Source: Paraburkholderia xenovorans LB400
GTDB taxonomy: Bacteria > Pseudomonadota > Gammaproteobacteria > Burkholderiales > Burkholderiaceae
NCBI RefSeq assembly: GCF_000013645.1
Contig: NC_007952.1
Coordinates: 992,001-1,056,000 of the forward strand
DNA length: 64,000 bases
Direction of reading: 5' to 3'
Made by a program: the position numbers and the translations under genes. The notes under the pieces were generated by a model, which was given only the letters and a program-made list of their open reading frames with translations, ran no database searches and was not told the DNA's origin. Shown here piece after piece: positions 34,346 to 42,866 of the stretch; the stretch's first letter is position 1; each line of letters begins with the position of its first letter.

Positions 34346-34424
34346 ACCTGCAGACGTGGAGAATATGCGCAGCGGGGAATTGTATTGACGCGTTTGATCG
34401 ATTCGTTACCCTGTCGCATCGAAC

Positions 34425-35894
34425 TCAATCGGAGCCGAAATGAAAGATGCTCCGGATTCGCTGTAGCAATTGCCCTTGCGGACCGATGTCGGGCGACGCA
34501 CGAACGGCTACCTCACGATGGAGTATCTCCATTCCACGGCGTACCGACTTGTCGAAAGCAAACGCCAGTTCCGTGTTTTTTGCCAGCAGGGGTGCGATCG
34601 CTTCGCGCGGAAGCCGGTAGATTCTGCAATGGGTGCGTGCGACTCCGGTAGCCGCGTGCGGCGCCGCGGTGAGCATGCCGATCTCGCCGACATATTCGCC
34701 GGCGCCAATGCAGTCGACCGTCCCGGCTACGGCTCCGGATTTTCGCGTCAATTCCAGGATCCCCGCGGCTACCATGTAGAGCGCGGCGTCCGCTGTGTCT
34801 TCAGAGAAAAGCGCCTCTCCGGGTTCGAGCCGGAGCAATTCGAAAAGATCGGCAAGACTGTCGAGTTGCCGCTCGTCGAGGCACTCGAACAGGGTGATGT
34901 CGCGAAGCAGTCTGCGAACCGTCAGCGCCTCATCGGAGAGGTTGGGGGTTGCTGTGTCGTCCCGGCGGTCCTGGTCGAGAAAGCCGGCATAGTGCAGTTG
35001 ACGGCGCGCGGCCCGCAGCAGGATGTCTTTGGTGGAAGAAAGGTGGCGCGTGTTGCCGACGAAAAAGGAAATCTTGTAGGCATTGCGCCTTGCACCGAGT
35101 TGAGTGAGCACGGCACTCGGCGCGGGCACCGAAAGAATATCCGGACACAGCAGTGTCGCGTGAAGCAGGGTTTCGATAACGCGTTCCGGAACCGCACTTT
35201 CGGGGCAGGTAATCTCCACGGATGCGGCCCTGCGTTGGCTCGGACTGCTTCGGTTGACGATCTCGGCCTTGGCAATCAGGCTATTTGGAATGATGGCCAT
35301 GTCGTCTCCATCCGTGTGAATCCGGATCGACCGCCAGTTGATCTGCGCGACGACGCCTTCGATCTTGTCTGCGATCTGGATTCGATCTCCCACGCCGAAC
35401 GGTGCCTCGATGCCGACTGCGATGCCGGAAAAGACGTCCGCCAATGTGTTCTGCAGTGCGAGGGCGAGCACGATCGCCACGACGCCGGAAGTGGCGACCA
35501 CGCCGGTAATCGGCAGCGCGAAGACCGAGTTCAGCACGATCGCGGCGGTCGCGATATAAATAGCGGCAGCGAACAGGTCCGAGAAAAGCCGGGCCCCGCG
35601 CGAGCGCCGGTCGCGATGGAGTGCGAACCAGAGGCCGGCGACCACGATGCGCGAACCCAGCAGCCACCAGGCGCCGCCTATCGCCCGCAGCCACAGCGCT
35701 CCGCTGTCGGCATGATCGGGTAAGGGCGGGAAGACCGGAAAGAAGATGCCCTGTTTGTGAAAATAGAAACTGATGACGAGAAAACAGCAGACGTCGAACG
35801 TGATCCGGACTTTGTCCGGGAAGCGCCGCAGCCCGAGCACTCCCACGAGTGTGATCGCCACCAGCATGGCGGCGGAGAGCAGAGTCAGATTCAC
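34425..35894 (-). CDS. MscS-type mechanosensitive channel with C-terminal cyclic-nucleotide-binding domain
   Basis: The 489-residue inner-membrane protein has four or so N-terminal hydrophobic segments, then the MscS pore and beta domain (VVATSGVVAIVLALALQNTLADVFSG, then GVGDRIQIADKIEGVVAQINWRSIRI, about residues 135-200), and a C-terminal cNMP-binding domain (ECLDERQLDSLADLFELLRLEPGEALFSEDT to GEYVGEIGMLTAAPHAATGVA). The phosphate-binding cassette has His where Arg usually contacts the phosphate, so nucleotide binding may be altered. It starts 17 bases after the outer-membrane factor gene and probably ends that operon. It may gate ion flow in response to tension and a second messenger. Confidence 0.9.
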   Translation of the reverse strand: MNLTLLSAAMLVAITLVGVLGLRRFPDKVRITFDVCCFLVISFYFHKQGIFFPVFPPLPDHADSGALWLRAIGGAWWLLGSRIVVAGLWFALHRDRRSRGARLFSDLFAAAIYIATAAIVLNSVFALPITGVVATSGVVAIVLALALQNTLADVFSGIAVGIEAPFGVGDRIQIADKIEGVVAQINWRSIRIHTDGDDMAIIPNSLIAKAEIVNRSSPSQRRAASVEITCPESAVPERVIETLLHATLLCPDILSVPAPSAVLTQLGARRNAYKISFFVGNTRHLSSTKDILLRAARRQLHYAGFLDQDRRDDTATPNLSDEALTVRRLLRDITLFECLDERQLDSLADLFELLRLEPGEALFSEDTADAALYMVAAGILELTRKSGAVAGTVDCIGAGEYVGEIGMLTAAPHAATGVARTHCRIYRLPREAIAPLLAKNTELAFAFDKSVRRGMEILHREVAVRASPDIGPQGQLLQRIRSIFHFGSD

Positions 35895-35911
35895 CTCGTT
35901 CTCCTTTGGCG

Positions 35912-37441
35912 CTATTCGGGTGTGGCGCCGAGCGTGCCGGTCGCCAGCGCCAGCATGGCAGCGGCGGACAAAGCCGTGCTGTATGCGTCGGTGGATGCGT
36001 TTCGTGCCTGCAGAAGCTGGCTGTTCGCCAACGTCAGGTCCGTGATGGAGCCGACACCGCTGTGATACGCCGCGAGCGCTGCGTCGAAGGTAGTTTGGGC
36101 GGCGCCGGCGAGCGCTTTCGATGCCTGGTATGCCGAAAGACTCGTGCGCAACGCATTGTCGGCTTGCACGATCTGGCGGACCGCTTCGTCGCGCACGTGC
36201 GTCAGGCGGGTATCGGCGCTATCGGCATCGGCCCGCGCCTGGGCCAGCACCGCCGAGCGTGTGCCGCCGTCGTAGATCGGTATGGTCAGGCCGACGAAGA
36301 TGCCGCCGTTGAAACGGTGCCCGTTCACATTGACGGTCGGCGGTTCCTGGCTGGCCGAGGGGAGCGCGGTTAGATTCAGGCCGCCCTCGTTGTACGAGCC
36401 GATCGCCGACAGGAAAATTTTCGGCATGAACTCGGCTTGCGCCGCCCGAATGTTCGCGAGGCTTGCGCTTCGTGCCGCGTAAGCGCCGAGCACGTCGGGC
36501 CGCCGTCCGAGCGATTCGGAAACGATCGCTTCCACGGAGGTCGCCATTGACGGTGACAGGTTGCGTCCCGCTACATCGGCGACCTTGATGTGGGTGAGGG
36601 GCGACACGCCCATCGCCGTCAGCAAGGCCAGATACGCATCCTGTTCGCCGCCGGTGGCCTGCACGAGTGCGAGGTTCGCCTGTGCGGTGCCCTGGCGTGC
36701 CTGCGCGACTTCGATCACGGTGCCTATGCCGTGTTTGTAGCGCTCCTCCGCAGCGTTCTGAACGGCTTGCGCGTCGCTCAGCGACTGCGCGGCGGTCGCG
36801 GCGCGGGCCTTGGCGGCGGCATGCGTATAAAACGCAAGAGTGACGTTATAGATGACCTGCTGATGGGTGGCGTTAAAGGCGATGTTCGAGATGACCGACG
36901 CCTGCTTCGCCGCCTCGACCACAGCCGCGCGTTTGCCGAAGTCGAATAGCAGCCATTGCAGAGACACCGCCGAGACGGTGCCGTTCGCCGAGCCGCTATT
37001 GTTGAAGTTCACGCCTTGCACGGAATCGCTGCCGCTGTTGCCCTGAAAACCGCCGATCGCCGTAGCGGTGATTCTTGGCAGATAGGTGCTCTCGGCGATG
37101 CCTGCGGCGAGCGCCACCCGTCGTGCGTCGTTCCACGCAATGCGAGTCGCCGAGTTGTTCGACTCAGCAACGTCGATCAGTCTCGACAGCGAATAGACCT
37201 CGGTGGGATCGACCGCGGGAGGCGGCGGGATATTCGTCAACGCGGAGTTCACCGGGAGCACATAGCTGTTCGCCGCTCCCGCCTGGTTTCGTTCGCCCGC
37301 GATGATTTCGCCGCTGGACGTGGTGGCGGGCGACCAGGGCTGGTCCGGCCGGGGCGGCGCCATATCGAGTGCCGATGTTGCGCAACCGGTCAGCAGGAGT
37401 GAGGAAACGACAGCGACGATGGAGCCGTTACGCACGCGCAT
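35912..37441 (-). CDS. Outer-membrane factor lipoprotein (NodT/TolC family, MdtP-like)
   Basis: The 509-residue protein is the outer-membrane channel of a tripartite efflux system. It starts MRVRNGSIVAVV and has a lipobox LLLTGC (Cys about residue 20), then long alpha-helical repeats typical of TolC-like channels with two duplicated OEP domains (SLSRLIDVAESNNSATRIAW and NLALVQATGGEQDAYLALL). A GGGAGG ribosome binding site precedes the start at 37441; the much longer upstream frame overlaps the FUSC gene and is rejected. It overlaps that gene by 14 bases, so the two are cotranscribed and coupled. Confidence 0.92.
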   Translation of the reverse strand: MRVRNGSIVAVVSSLLLTGCATSALDMAPPRPDQPWSPATTSSGEIIAGERNQAGAANSYVLPVNSALTNIPPPPAVDPTEVYSLSRLIDVAESNNSATRIAWNDARRVALAAGIAESTYLPRITATAIGGFQGNSGSDSVQGVNFNNSGSANGTVSAVSLQWLLFDFGKRAAVVEAAKQASVISNIAFNATHQQVIYNVTLAFYTHAAAKARAATAAQSLSDAQAVQNAAEERYKHGIGTVIEVAQARQGTAQANLALVQATGGEQDAYLALLTAMGVSPLTHIKVADVAGRNLSPSMATSVEAIVSESLGRRPDVLGAYAARSASLANIRAAQAEFMPKIFLSAIGSYNEGGLNLTALPSASQEPPTVNVNGHRFNGGIFVGLTIPIYDGGTRSAVLAQARADADSADTRLTHVRDEAVRQIVQADNALRTSLSAYQASKALAGAAQTTFDAALAAYHSGVGSITDLTLANSQLLQARNASTDAYSTALSAAAMLALATGTLGATPE

Positions 37442-39470
37442 AGCCGAGCCTCCCGTCCTCGTCTTTGACCGGCTGGTTGATTGCGTCTTCCAGCCTGGCG
37501 AGAAAGGGATCGACGAATGTATGCGTCGCGCCCGGCGCATTCGCGTTCGCATTCGCTTTCGCAGCATCCCCGGCGTGGCGCGGTGAAGCCGCATGTTCCG
37601 ACGCTGGCGGAGTCGCTTGCCCTGTCGTGTCAGGACCGAATGCGTCGGCCAGACGATCGAGCCGGCTCGCGACCCCAGCCGCTGCAAGAGGCGCTCGCGT
37701 GAAGTCGACCAGGAGCGGCCCCTGTAGCAGTGCGACGGCCTCCGCAACGCGCCTGCGCCGCTCGAGCCAGCCAGGCGCCGGGCGAATGGAGGACGGTTCA
37801 TAGCGCGACAGATCGAGGTCCTGCTCGATGGCGCCGAGCGCTGCCTGCGCCTCGGCGGCGAGCGTCCAGCGCCTTGGCCGCGTGTCGGAGCCGGCCATTG
37901 CGGCGAGGCGGCGAAGCAGGGCTGCAATGGCGGGGTCGATGCGCTTCGCCACGCTGACCGGCCAGATCTGCGTGAACACCACTGCGACGACGAGGTTGCC
38001 GAAGAGAATGCCGATCACCCGGTCGCGAGCGGTGGTCATGTCAAAAGCAGGCGACGGACCCTGAATCACACAGAGAAAAAACGCGAACGCGATCTGGAAG
38101 CCGATATACGAAATGCGCGGGCTGCCCGCCGCGATCCAGCCCGAGAAGAGCGTGGCGACGAACACGATGACCATCAGCGCGCCGATCGACGTGACGTTCG
38201 GCATCAGGAACACGATGGCCGCGATGCCGGCTGCCGCGCCGATCAGGCAGCCGACGATCCGCAGCGTCAGCTTTTCGACCGTCTCGGCGGTGGTGCCGAG
38301 CGACACGATGTAGCAGGTAATCAGGCAGGTATGGATGCCGGGCCAGTTGAGCAGCGAGTAGACGACATAGCAGAACATGGCCGCGGCGGTCGTTTTTAGC
38401 GCGTATTGAACGTGGGCCGGGTTGGTGAACGCGTCCGGTACGAAAAAACCGCCCGCGCTTTTCGCTGCCGGTGGCGGCGGCAATGCGGCTGGCGGCGGCT
38501 CGGCGAAGGCGGCCAGCGCGGCACGCAGTTCCGCCAGCGCCGCCGCCGCGAGCGGCGACAACGCGGTCTCGCCGTCGATCTGCGCGAGCGTGATGTCGAC
38601 TGGATAGCCGCCCGTCTGGAGAATTGCCGCCATCCCGTCGAGTGTCTGCGCGATGTGCTCGCGAAGGCGCCCGGTTTGCGGCGTTGCGGGTTCGCGCGCA
38701 ATGACGTCCAGCGTCGCGAGGATCGCGGCGGTTGCCTGAGTGGCCTGCTTCAACGCCGCAATGTCCTGCGCGGGCGAGGTCTTCTCCGCGCCGGCCAGTT
38801 TCAGCCACGCCGGGATTTCGCCGGGTCCTTCATGCAGGCAGGCGAGGAAAAGCCTGCGGGTGTTCTCGTCGGGTGAGCGAAGCAGTTTCGCGCCGGCGCG
38901 CAGCCGATGCGCCAGCGCGCGCCCGGCAAGCCGCCGCGGCGCCGGCCCGGCGACGAGGTTGACCACGATCGACACGCCCGCCGGAATGCCGACGAAAAGC
39001 CATGCGTACAGCAACGCGCGGGTCGCGATCTCGCCGATATGCGCCGTGCCGAGCAGATCGAGCGCATAAGCCGCGATCAGCGCGACGATGGCGGCGATCG
39101 GCTTGAGCTTGCTCGCCGACGCCGCGAACAGCATGCAGAACGACACCAGCGTCATCGCGACGACCCGCCAGAGCGGTGCGTCGATCACCTGCATGGTGAT
39201 CAGCAGGACCGTGCCGACGATCAACGTAATCAGCAGAAGCAGGACCGCGCTTATGACGACACTCGTCGCGCGATCGGGTTTCATCACGAAGAAGGCGACA
39301 TAGGCGGTGAGCGCCGGCTCAGGCGTTTGATAGATCTCGACGGCGAGCGTCGTCAGCGCGCAGATGACAGCCAGCCGGATCGCGAATTCGAGCCGCCCGG
39401 GAAACGGTTCGACAATGGCGCGAATCCGCTCCGCCGCGAAGGCCCGCCCGTTATCGACAGGCGTCGCCAT
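37428..39470 (-). CDS. FUSC-family inner-membrane protein (MdtO/AaeB-like)
   Basis: The 680-residue protein belongs to the fusaric-acid resistance (FUSC) family. It has two blocks of five to six membrane segments, residues about 30-165 and 360-510, separated by a soluble region with helical bundle character, and a soluble C-terminal part. Words like FAIRLAVICALTTLAVEIYQTPEPALTAYVAFFVMKPDR and FADMT-like RDRVIGILFGNLVVAVVFTQIWP match E. coli MdtO. With the HlyD and outer-membrane proteins it should export aromatic acids or drugs. Start codon overlaps the HlyD gene by 20 bases. Confidence 0.9.
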   Translation of the reverse strand: MATPVDNGRAFAAERIRAIVEPFPGRLEFAIRLAVICALTTLAVEIYQTPEPALTAYVAFFVMKPDRATSVVISAVLLLLITLIVGTVLLITMQVIDAPLWRVVAMTLVSFCMLFAASASKLKPIAAIVALIAAYALDLLGTAHIGEIATRALLYAWLFVGIPAGVSIVVNLVAGPAPRRLAGRALAHRLRAGAKLLRSPDENTRRLFLACLHEGPGEIPAWLKLAGAEKTSPAQDIAALKQATQATAAILATLDVIAREPATPQTGRLREHIAQTLDGMAAILQTGGYPVDITLAQIDGETALSPLAAAALAELRAALAAFAEPPPAALPPPPAAKSAGGFFVPDAFTNPAHVQYALKTTAAAMFCYVVYSLLNWPGIHTCLITCYIVSLGTTAETVEKLTLRIVGCLIGAAAGIAAIVFLMPNVTSIGALMVIVFVATLFSGWIAAGSPRISYIGFQIAFAFFLCVIQGPSPAFDMTTARDRVIGILFGNLVVAVVFTQIWPVSVAKRIDPAIAALLRRLAAMAGSDTRPRRWTLAAEAQAALGAIEQDLDLSRYEPSSIRPAPGWLERRRRVAEAVALLQGPLLVDFTRAPLAAAGVASRLDRLADAFGPDTTGQATPPASEHAASPRHAGDAAKANANANAPGATHTFVDPFLARLEDAINQPVKDEDGRLGYARA

Positions 39471-40500
39471 GCCTGACCTCCACGACGGCGGTAGCGCCCA
39501 GTCTCATGAGCTGCTGCGGGGGACTCTCGAGCCGGATGCGCACCGGAAAGCGCTGGGCGACCCTGACCCAATTGAGCGAACGCTCGATATAGGGCACCGA
39601 GCGGGGCAGGGAGATCCGGTCGGTGTCGAGTACGCCGGCGCCGATGCCCTGAACGGTACCCTTGATGGGCCGGGCGCGGTCGATCATCGAGAAAGCCGTC
39701 ACGCAGTCGCCGACGGCGATGGCATGCAGATCGGTCTCCCGGAAGTTCGCGACCACGAACCATTCATCGTCGTTGACCAGCGTGAACAATGTCTGCGCCG
39801 GTGCAACGATCTCCCCGGTCAGCACGCTGAGCCCGACGACGCGCCCGCCGTGCGGCGCGCGTACGGTCGTGTCGCCGAGCGCGTGCTGCGCGATGTCGAG
39901 CGCCGCCTGCCGCGCGCGCACCGTTGCCTCGGCGCCGGCTTCCGTGTCGATTGCCTGGACGGCTGCCGTTTGCTGTTCGCGAGCCTGCTGGAGCGAGGTG
40001 GTCGCATCGTGCTTCGCGGTCTGCGCCTGATCGAACTGCTGGGCCGGCACGTAGCCTTTCGACGCCAGCGGCCCAAGCCGCTCCACCGTGCGCTCCGCAA
40101 GGGCGAGATTGGCCTTGGCCCGTTGCACCTGATCCGCGGAGACGGTCGCGGTGGATCGCTGGGTCGACAGCACCCGCCGCTGGGTATCCAGTGCCGCTTG
40201 CGCTACGCTCAGGTCCGCCTGAGTCTGCGCCACGGTCAGACTATACGGAACCGGGTCGATCTGAAACAGCAGATCGCCTTTTGCGACGTGCATGTTCTCG
40301 GCCACCGGAATAGCCACGATGCGGCCGCCGACCACGGCGGCCACGTGGACGACATCGGCGTCGATCGTGGCGTCGTCGGTGGACGGCATCACCGAACTCC
40401 TGTGCAACACATAGAGTGCGAAGAGTACGGCGGCGGCGACGATTGCAAGCGAAATCAGCTTGGCCCAGAGCGGGCGACGATGGCTGCCCGCAGCCCTCAT
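39451..40500 (-). CDS. HlyD/EmrA-family periplasmic adaptor (MdtN-like)
   Basis: The 349-residue adaptor has a single N-terminal membrane anchor (LISLAIVAAAVLFALYVL, about residues 14-31), the biotinyl-lipoyl segment DADVVHVAAVVGGRIVAIPVAENMHVAKGDLLFQID, a helical hairpin (about 90-190) and the second lipoyl half TVRAPHGGRVVGLSVLTGE. These are the parts of a membrane-fusion protein bridging inner pump and outer channel. It overlaps the upstream ytcA-like gene by ATGA and the downstream FUSC gene by 20 bases. Layout and neighbours equal the mdtN position of the E. coli mdtNOP operon. Confidence 0.92.
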   Translation of the reverse strand: MRAAGSHRRPLWAKLISLAIVAAAVLFALYVLHRSSVMPSTDDATIDADVVHVAAVVGGRIVAIPVAENMHVAKGDLLFQIDPVPYSLTVAQTQADLSVAQAALDTQRRVLSTQRSTATVSADQVQRAKANLALAERTVERLGPLASKGYVPAQQFDQAQTAKHDATTSLQQAREQQTAAVQAIDTEAGAEATVRARQAALDIAQHALGDTTVRAPHGGRVVGLSVLTGEIVAPAQTLFTLVNDDEWFVVANFRETDLHAIAVGDCVTAFSMIDRARPIKGTVQGIGAGVLDTDRISLPRSVPYIERSLNWVRVAQRFPVRIRLESPPQQLMRLGATAVVEVRHGDACR

Positions 40501-40772
40501 GGTCCGTGCCCAAACCAGAGCACCCACACGAGCAGGCCCGCGCAGACGCCGATCGCCGTGCAAACGAAGAGTTGAAAGGGCAGGACGTCGGCCAGCCCGG
40601 AGAACACGAAGAGCGCTCGCGCGCCGATCGAGGCAAGGACGCCGAGCGCCGCGCAAAACATCCAGGCGGGAAAGAAGGCACCGAACAGCGCGAAAGAAGG
40701 TGCGCCGCGGGTGGCGCACCCGTTCAGGGTGCCCAGGGCGAGTGATATGAGGAGTGCGTGTCGTTGCCTCAT
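40497..40772 (-). CDS. ytcA: YtcA-family small membrane lipoprotein
   Basis: The 91-residue product matches E. coli YtcA in length and in the segment after the lipobox-like LGTLNGC: a GAFFPAWMFCAALGVLASIGAR segment resembling GAYYPSWFFCAI in YtcA, then a second membrane segment ending WVLWFGHG. YtcA has no known activity but precedes mdtNOP in E. coli, exactly as here. The ATG at 40772 follows AGGA by six bases; ATG at 40778 is an alternative. Its TGA overlaps the adaptor ATG (ATGA). Identification is by length, motif and context. Confidence 0.85.
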   Translation of the reverse strand: MRQRHALLISLALGTLNGCATRGAPSFALFGAFFPAWMFCAALGVLASIGARALFVFSGLADVLPFQLFVCTAIGVCAGLLVWVLWFGHGP

Positions 40773-41235
40773 GACCATCCTGTCATTCGGGTTTCGAGAA
40801 CGGCGTCGTCGGTCGCCGTCGAAGTGTACCATCGGGCCGCGGAGGCGGGCGGCCCTGAGAACTCGTCGCGGCCGCCCGCCTGATTTGAGGTCGATTGCGA
40901 TGCTGCGCCTGTTGCGGGTCGTCAATTGCCGGCCATAGGTTGTGTCAGTTGCCGGGTTCGCCGGAACAGGGGAAGAAGATGTTTGCCATCCTGATCATCG
41001 CGACTGCCGTGCGCATGCCGATCCCGATCCCGATCTGCAAGACATGTCCGCCATGTGCGCCCATATACGGCAATCCGACCCGGCGGTCCTGATCCTGACT
41101 TCTCTTTACCGGCATGCCAGTTCAAATCGACGGCGGAGAGCACGAGAGATCTTAAAGTTATCCTGACCTCTCGCCTATGTAACAACACACAATGAAGTTA
41201 GCTCTTTTCACAATGCCGGGACACACGATATCCGG
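40773..41235. promoter_or_regulatory. Non-coding region upstream of the efflux operon
   Basis: A 463-base region between the PucR-type gene and ytcA, both on the minus strand, so it must hold the efflux-operon promoter and the end of the regulator transcript. It includes a short CCGATCC/CCGATC repetition near 41020-41036 and an AT-richer block at 41150-41215. I see no gene in it and no convincing boxes. Confidence 0.35.
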
Positions 41236-42477
41236 CTATCCGGGCGAGCCGCGCAGCTTGATGGCGATGTCGAGCTTCGATACCCAGCCGGCGTCGTCCA
41301 GTCTTGCGCCGAGAATGTTTTCGATTCGCTCCAGCCGGTAGTTGAGCGTATTCGGATGAATACCCAGCACGCTTGCAGTTACCTTTCTTCGCTGGAGCTG
41401 ATCGAAGTAGGTTCCGAGTGTTTCGAGCAAGTCCGGCTCACTGGCAAGCTGTTCGACCAGCGAGACGAGATAGCGCAGCGCGTTCTTCGCGCCGCGTACG
41501 CTTTCTTCGACGACAATCTCCGAATACAAACGCACGCGCTCTTCGCCGCCGCGGCTGCGGCCAAAGCCGAGTGCCCGGCTTGCCTCGTCCGCGGACGTGG
41601 CCCAGCCCGCCGCGCCTTCGCCCATGAGGCCGACGCCAATCGCCCTGATTTCCGGCAATGTCTCCGCGATCGACGCAATCTGTTTGCCCACTTGCCGATC
41701 ATTGATGCTCATCAGGTCGCCGAGCCGCGAAGGTATCCACACGAGTAGTTGTCCACGAAACCAGATGGCGACGAGTTCGTCGGCGGGCAATTTGAGGTGC
41801 CGGGCAGTCGCGGCGACGATCCGGTCGAGTTCGCTTTTGAAGCTGGGCGAATTGCTGTCGATCCGCTCGACGTCAATGGCCAGCGCTATGCGGGGAATGG
41901 TCCCGTCGAGGCGTAGCGCGGCTGCCGTTTTGGCAAATCCTTCGGTGTCTTCGGGGAAGTTGAAAATAATGCTGTGTAACTGATATCGCAGCGATTCACG
42001 CCAGCGGGCCTGCTTGTATTGTTCTTCCAGGTAAGTCTGCGAGATGATTTGCGCCATGATGTCGAAGAACTCCATCAAATACGGGGAAATCTGAAATAGC
42101 AGTTCATCCCGCAGGCTGTCGTCTTTCTCGTCGAGCTCAATATAAAAGCACCATAATTCGCGCGAGCCCAGTCGAAACGCACGCAACAGCGCTTCGAGGG
42201 GTACGCCCTGCTGAACCCGCCGGCGTCCGTACTCGCGGAACGTTTCAAGCTCCTCCCCGGAAGGCGCGCTCCCGGACAACAGCGTGCCGAACCATAGCTT
42301 CGAAGACAGAGCGATCGAATTGCGGATATCCAGCTTGGCGGATAAAGCAAGGTCGGCATACGGCTTGATATTCATCAACGCCGCATAGACCCGATCGATG
42401 ACGCTCGCGTGATCCAGCGCCGCTTTCTCGGTCCACTTGCGCAGTGATGGGGAGATTTCAGGTATGCGGATTGTCAC
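41236..42477 (-). CDS. PucR/CdaR-type transcriptional regulator with C-terminal helix-turn-helix
   Basis: The 413-residue protein ends with a PucR-type helix-turn-helix (LETLGTYFDQLQRRKVTASVLGIHPNTLNYRLERIENILG), preceded by a GGDEF-like CdaR module (RIALAIDVERID to LGFGRSRGGEERVRLYSEI) and an N-terminal region of the RsbRD/putative sensing type (about residues 1-150). Such regulators respond to small metabolites. The GTG start at 42477 follows a GGAGGAG site; an open frame runs on to 42987 without family likeness and antisense to the divergent gene. It is divergent from the Cys-repeat exported protein and may control it via the dyads in 42629-42773. Confidence 0.88.
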   Translation of the reverse strand: MTIRIPEISPSLRKWTEKAALDHASVIDRVYAALMNIKPYADLALSAKLDIRNSIALSSKLWFGTLLSGSAPSGEELETFREYGRRRVQQGVPLEALLRAFRLGSRELWCFYIELDEKDDSLRDELLFQISPYLMEFFDIMAQIISQTYLEEQYKQARWRESLRYQLHSIIFNFPEDTEGFAKTAAALRLDGTIPRIALAIDVERIDSNSPSFKSELDRIVAATARHLKLPADELVAIWFRGQLLVWIPSRLGDLMSINDRQVGKQIASIAETLPEIRAIGVGLMGEGAAGWATSADEASRALGFGRSRGGEERVRLYSEIVVEESVRGAKNALRYLVSLVEQLASEPDLLETLGTYFDQLQRRKVTASVLGIHPNTLNYRLERIENILGARLDDAGWVSKLDIAIKLRGSPG

Positions 42478-42866
42478 GCTTTGCACTCCTCCAGGGTCTG
42501 CTCGACGTTGGCTGATGCACAGACGAGCGTGGGTTCGCGTCGAAAGGCCCATTCTGTGCCAGCTCGTGTGGGCCGGTTTGCAACTGGCGCAATGATAAGT
42601 GGGAAAACAAAACGCGCGTAGCCAATTGGATTGTGACAATCTACAGCGCCATTGTGGCTTCGCCCAATGAAGCAGCGTGTTCAATCTATGTCGAAATATG
42701 TCACGCTGTGCGGAAAACGCCCGCAAAACCCTTGTTTCACCGGCCCTCCTGCCGGTGAAACAGCGTGACATATCTTCCCTGTCGATTATGTCGGCGCGTC
42801 CTTCTATAGTCCGTTCGTTGCCACGCCGCAGTGATCGAAGTGGCCCGAATCCAGGAAGGATATATC
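42478..42866. promoter_or_regulatory. Dyad-rich divergent control region of the Cys-repeat protein
   Basis: A 389-base gap with several dyads: GATTGTGACAATC (42629-42641), an 11-base hairpin and a 13-base outer inverted repeat described separately, and three CAGCGTG half-sites (42673-42679, 42702-42708 inverted, 42761-42767). A TATAGT at 42805-42810 could be a -10 box, but no good -35 is at the right distance. Likely a regulated promoter region. Confidence 0.5.
42696..42773. promoter_or_regulatory. Nested inverted repeats upstream of the Cys-repeat protein
   Basis: Outer arms ATATGTCACGCTG (42696-42708) and CAGCGTGACATAT (42761-42773) are perfect 13-base complements. Within them, GTTTCACCGGC (42734-42744) and GCCGGTGAAAC (42751-42761) form an 11-base stem with a six-base loop (CCTCCT). 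The outer pair fits an operator with spaced half-sites; the inner pair could be an RNA hairpin or terminator of an upstream transcript. Confidence 0.6.

Noticed and set aside
35912..37927. Longer form of the outer-membrane factor starting at 37927
   Set aside because: The extra part is Arg-rich and antisense-like over the FUSC gene; the lipobox signal begins at 37441.
42831..42866. Start of the Cys-repeat protein at the GTG at 42831
   Set aside because: No ribosome binding site there, whereas AAGGA is placed six bases before the GTG at 42867.
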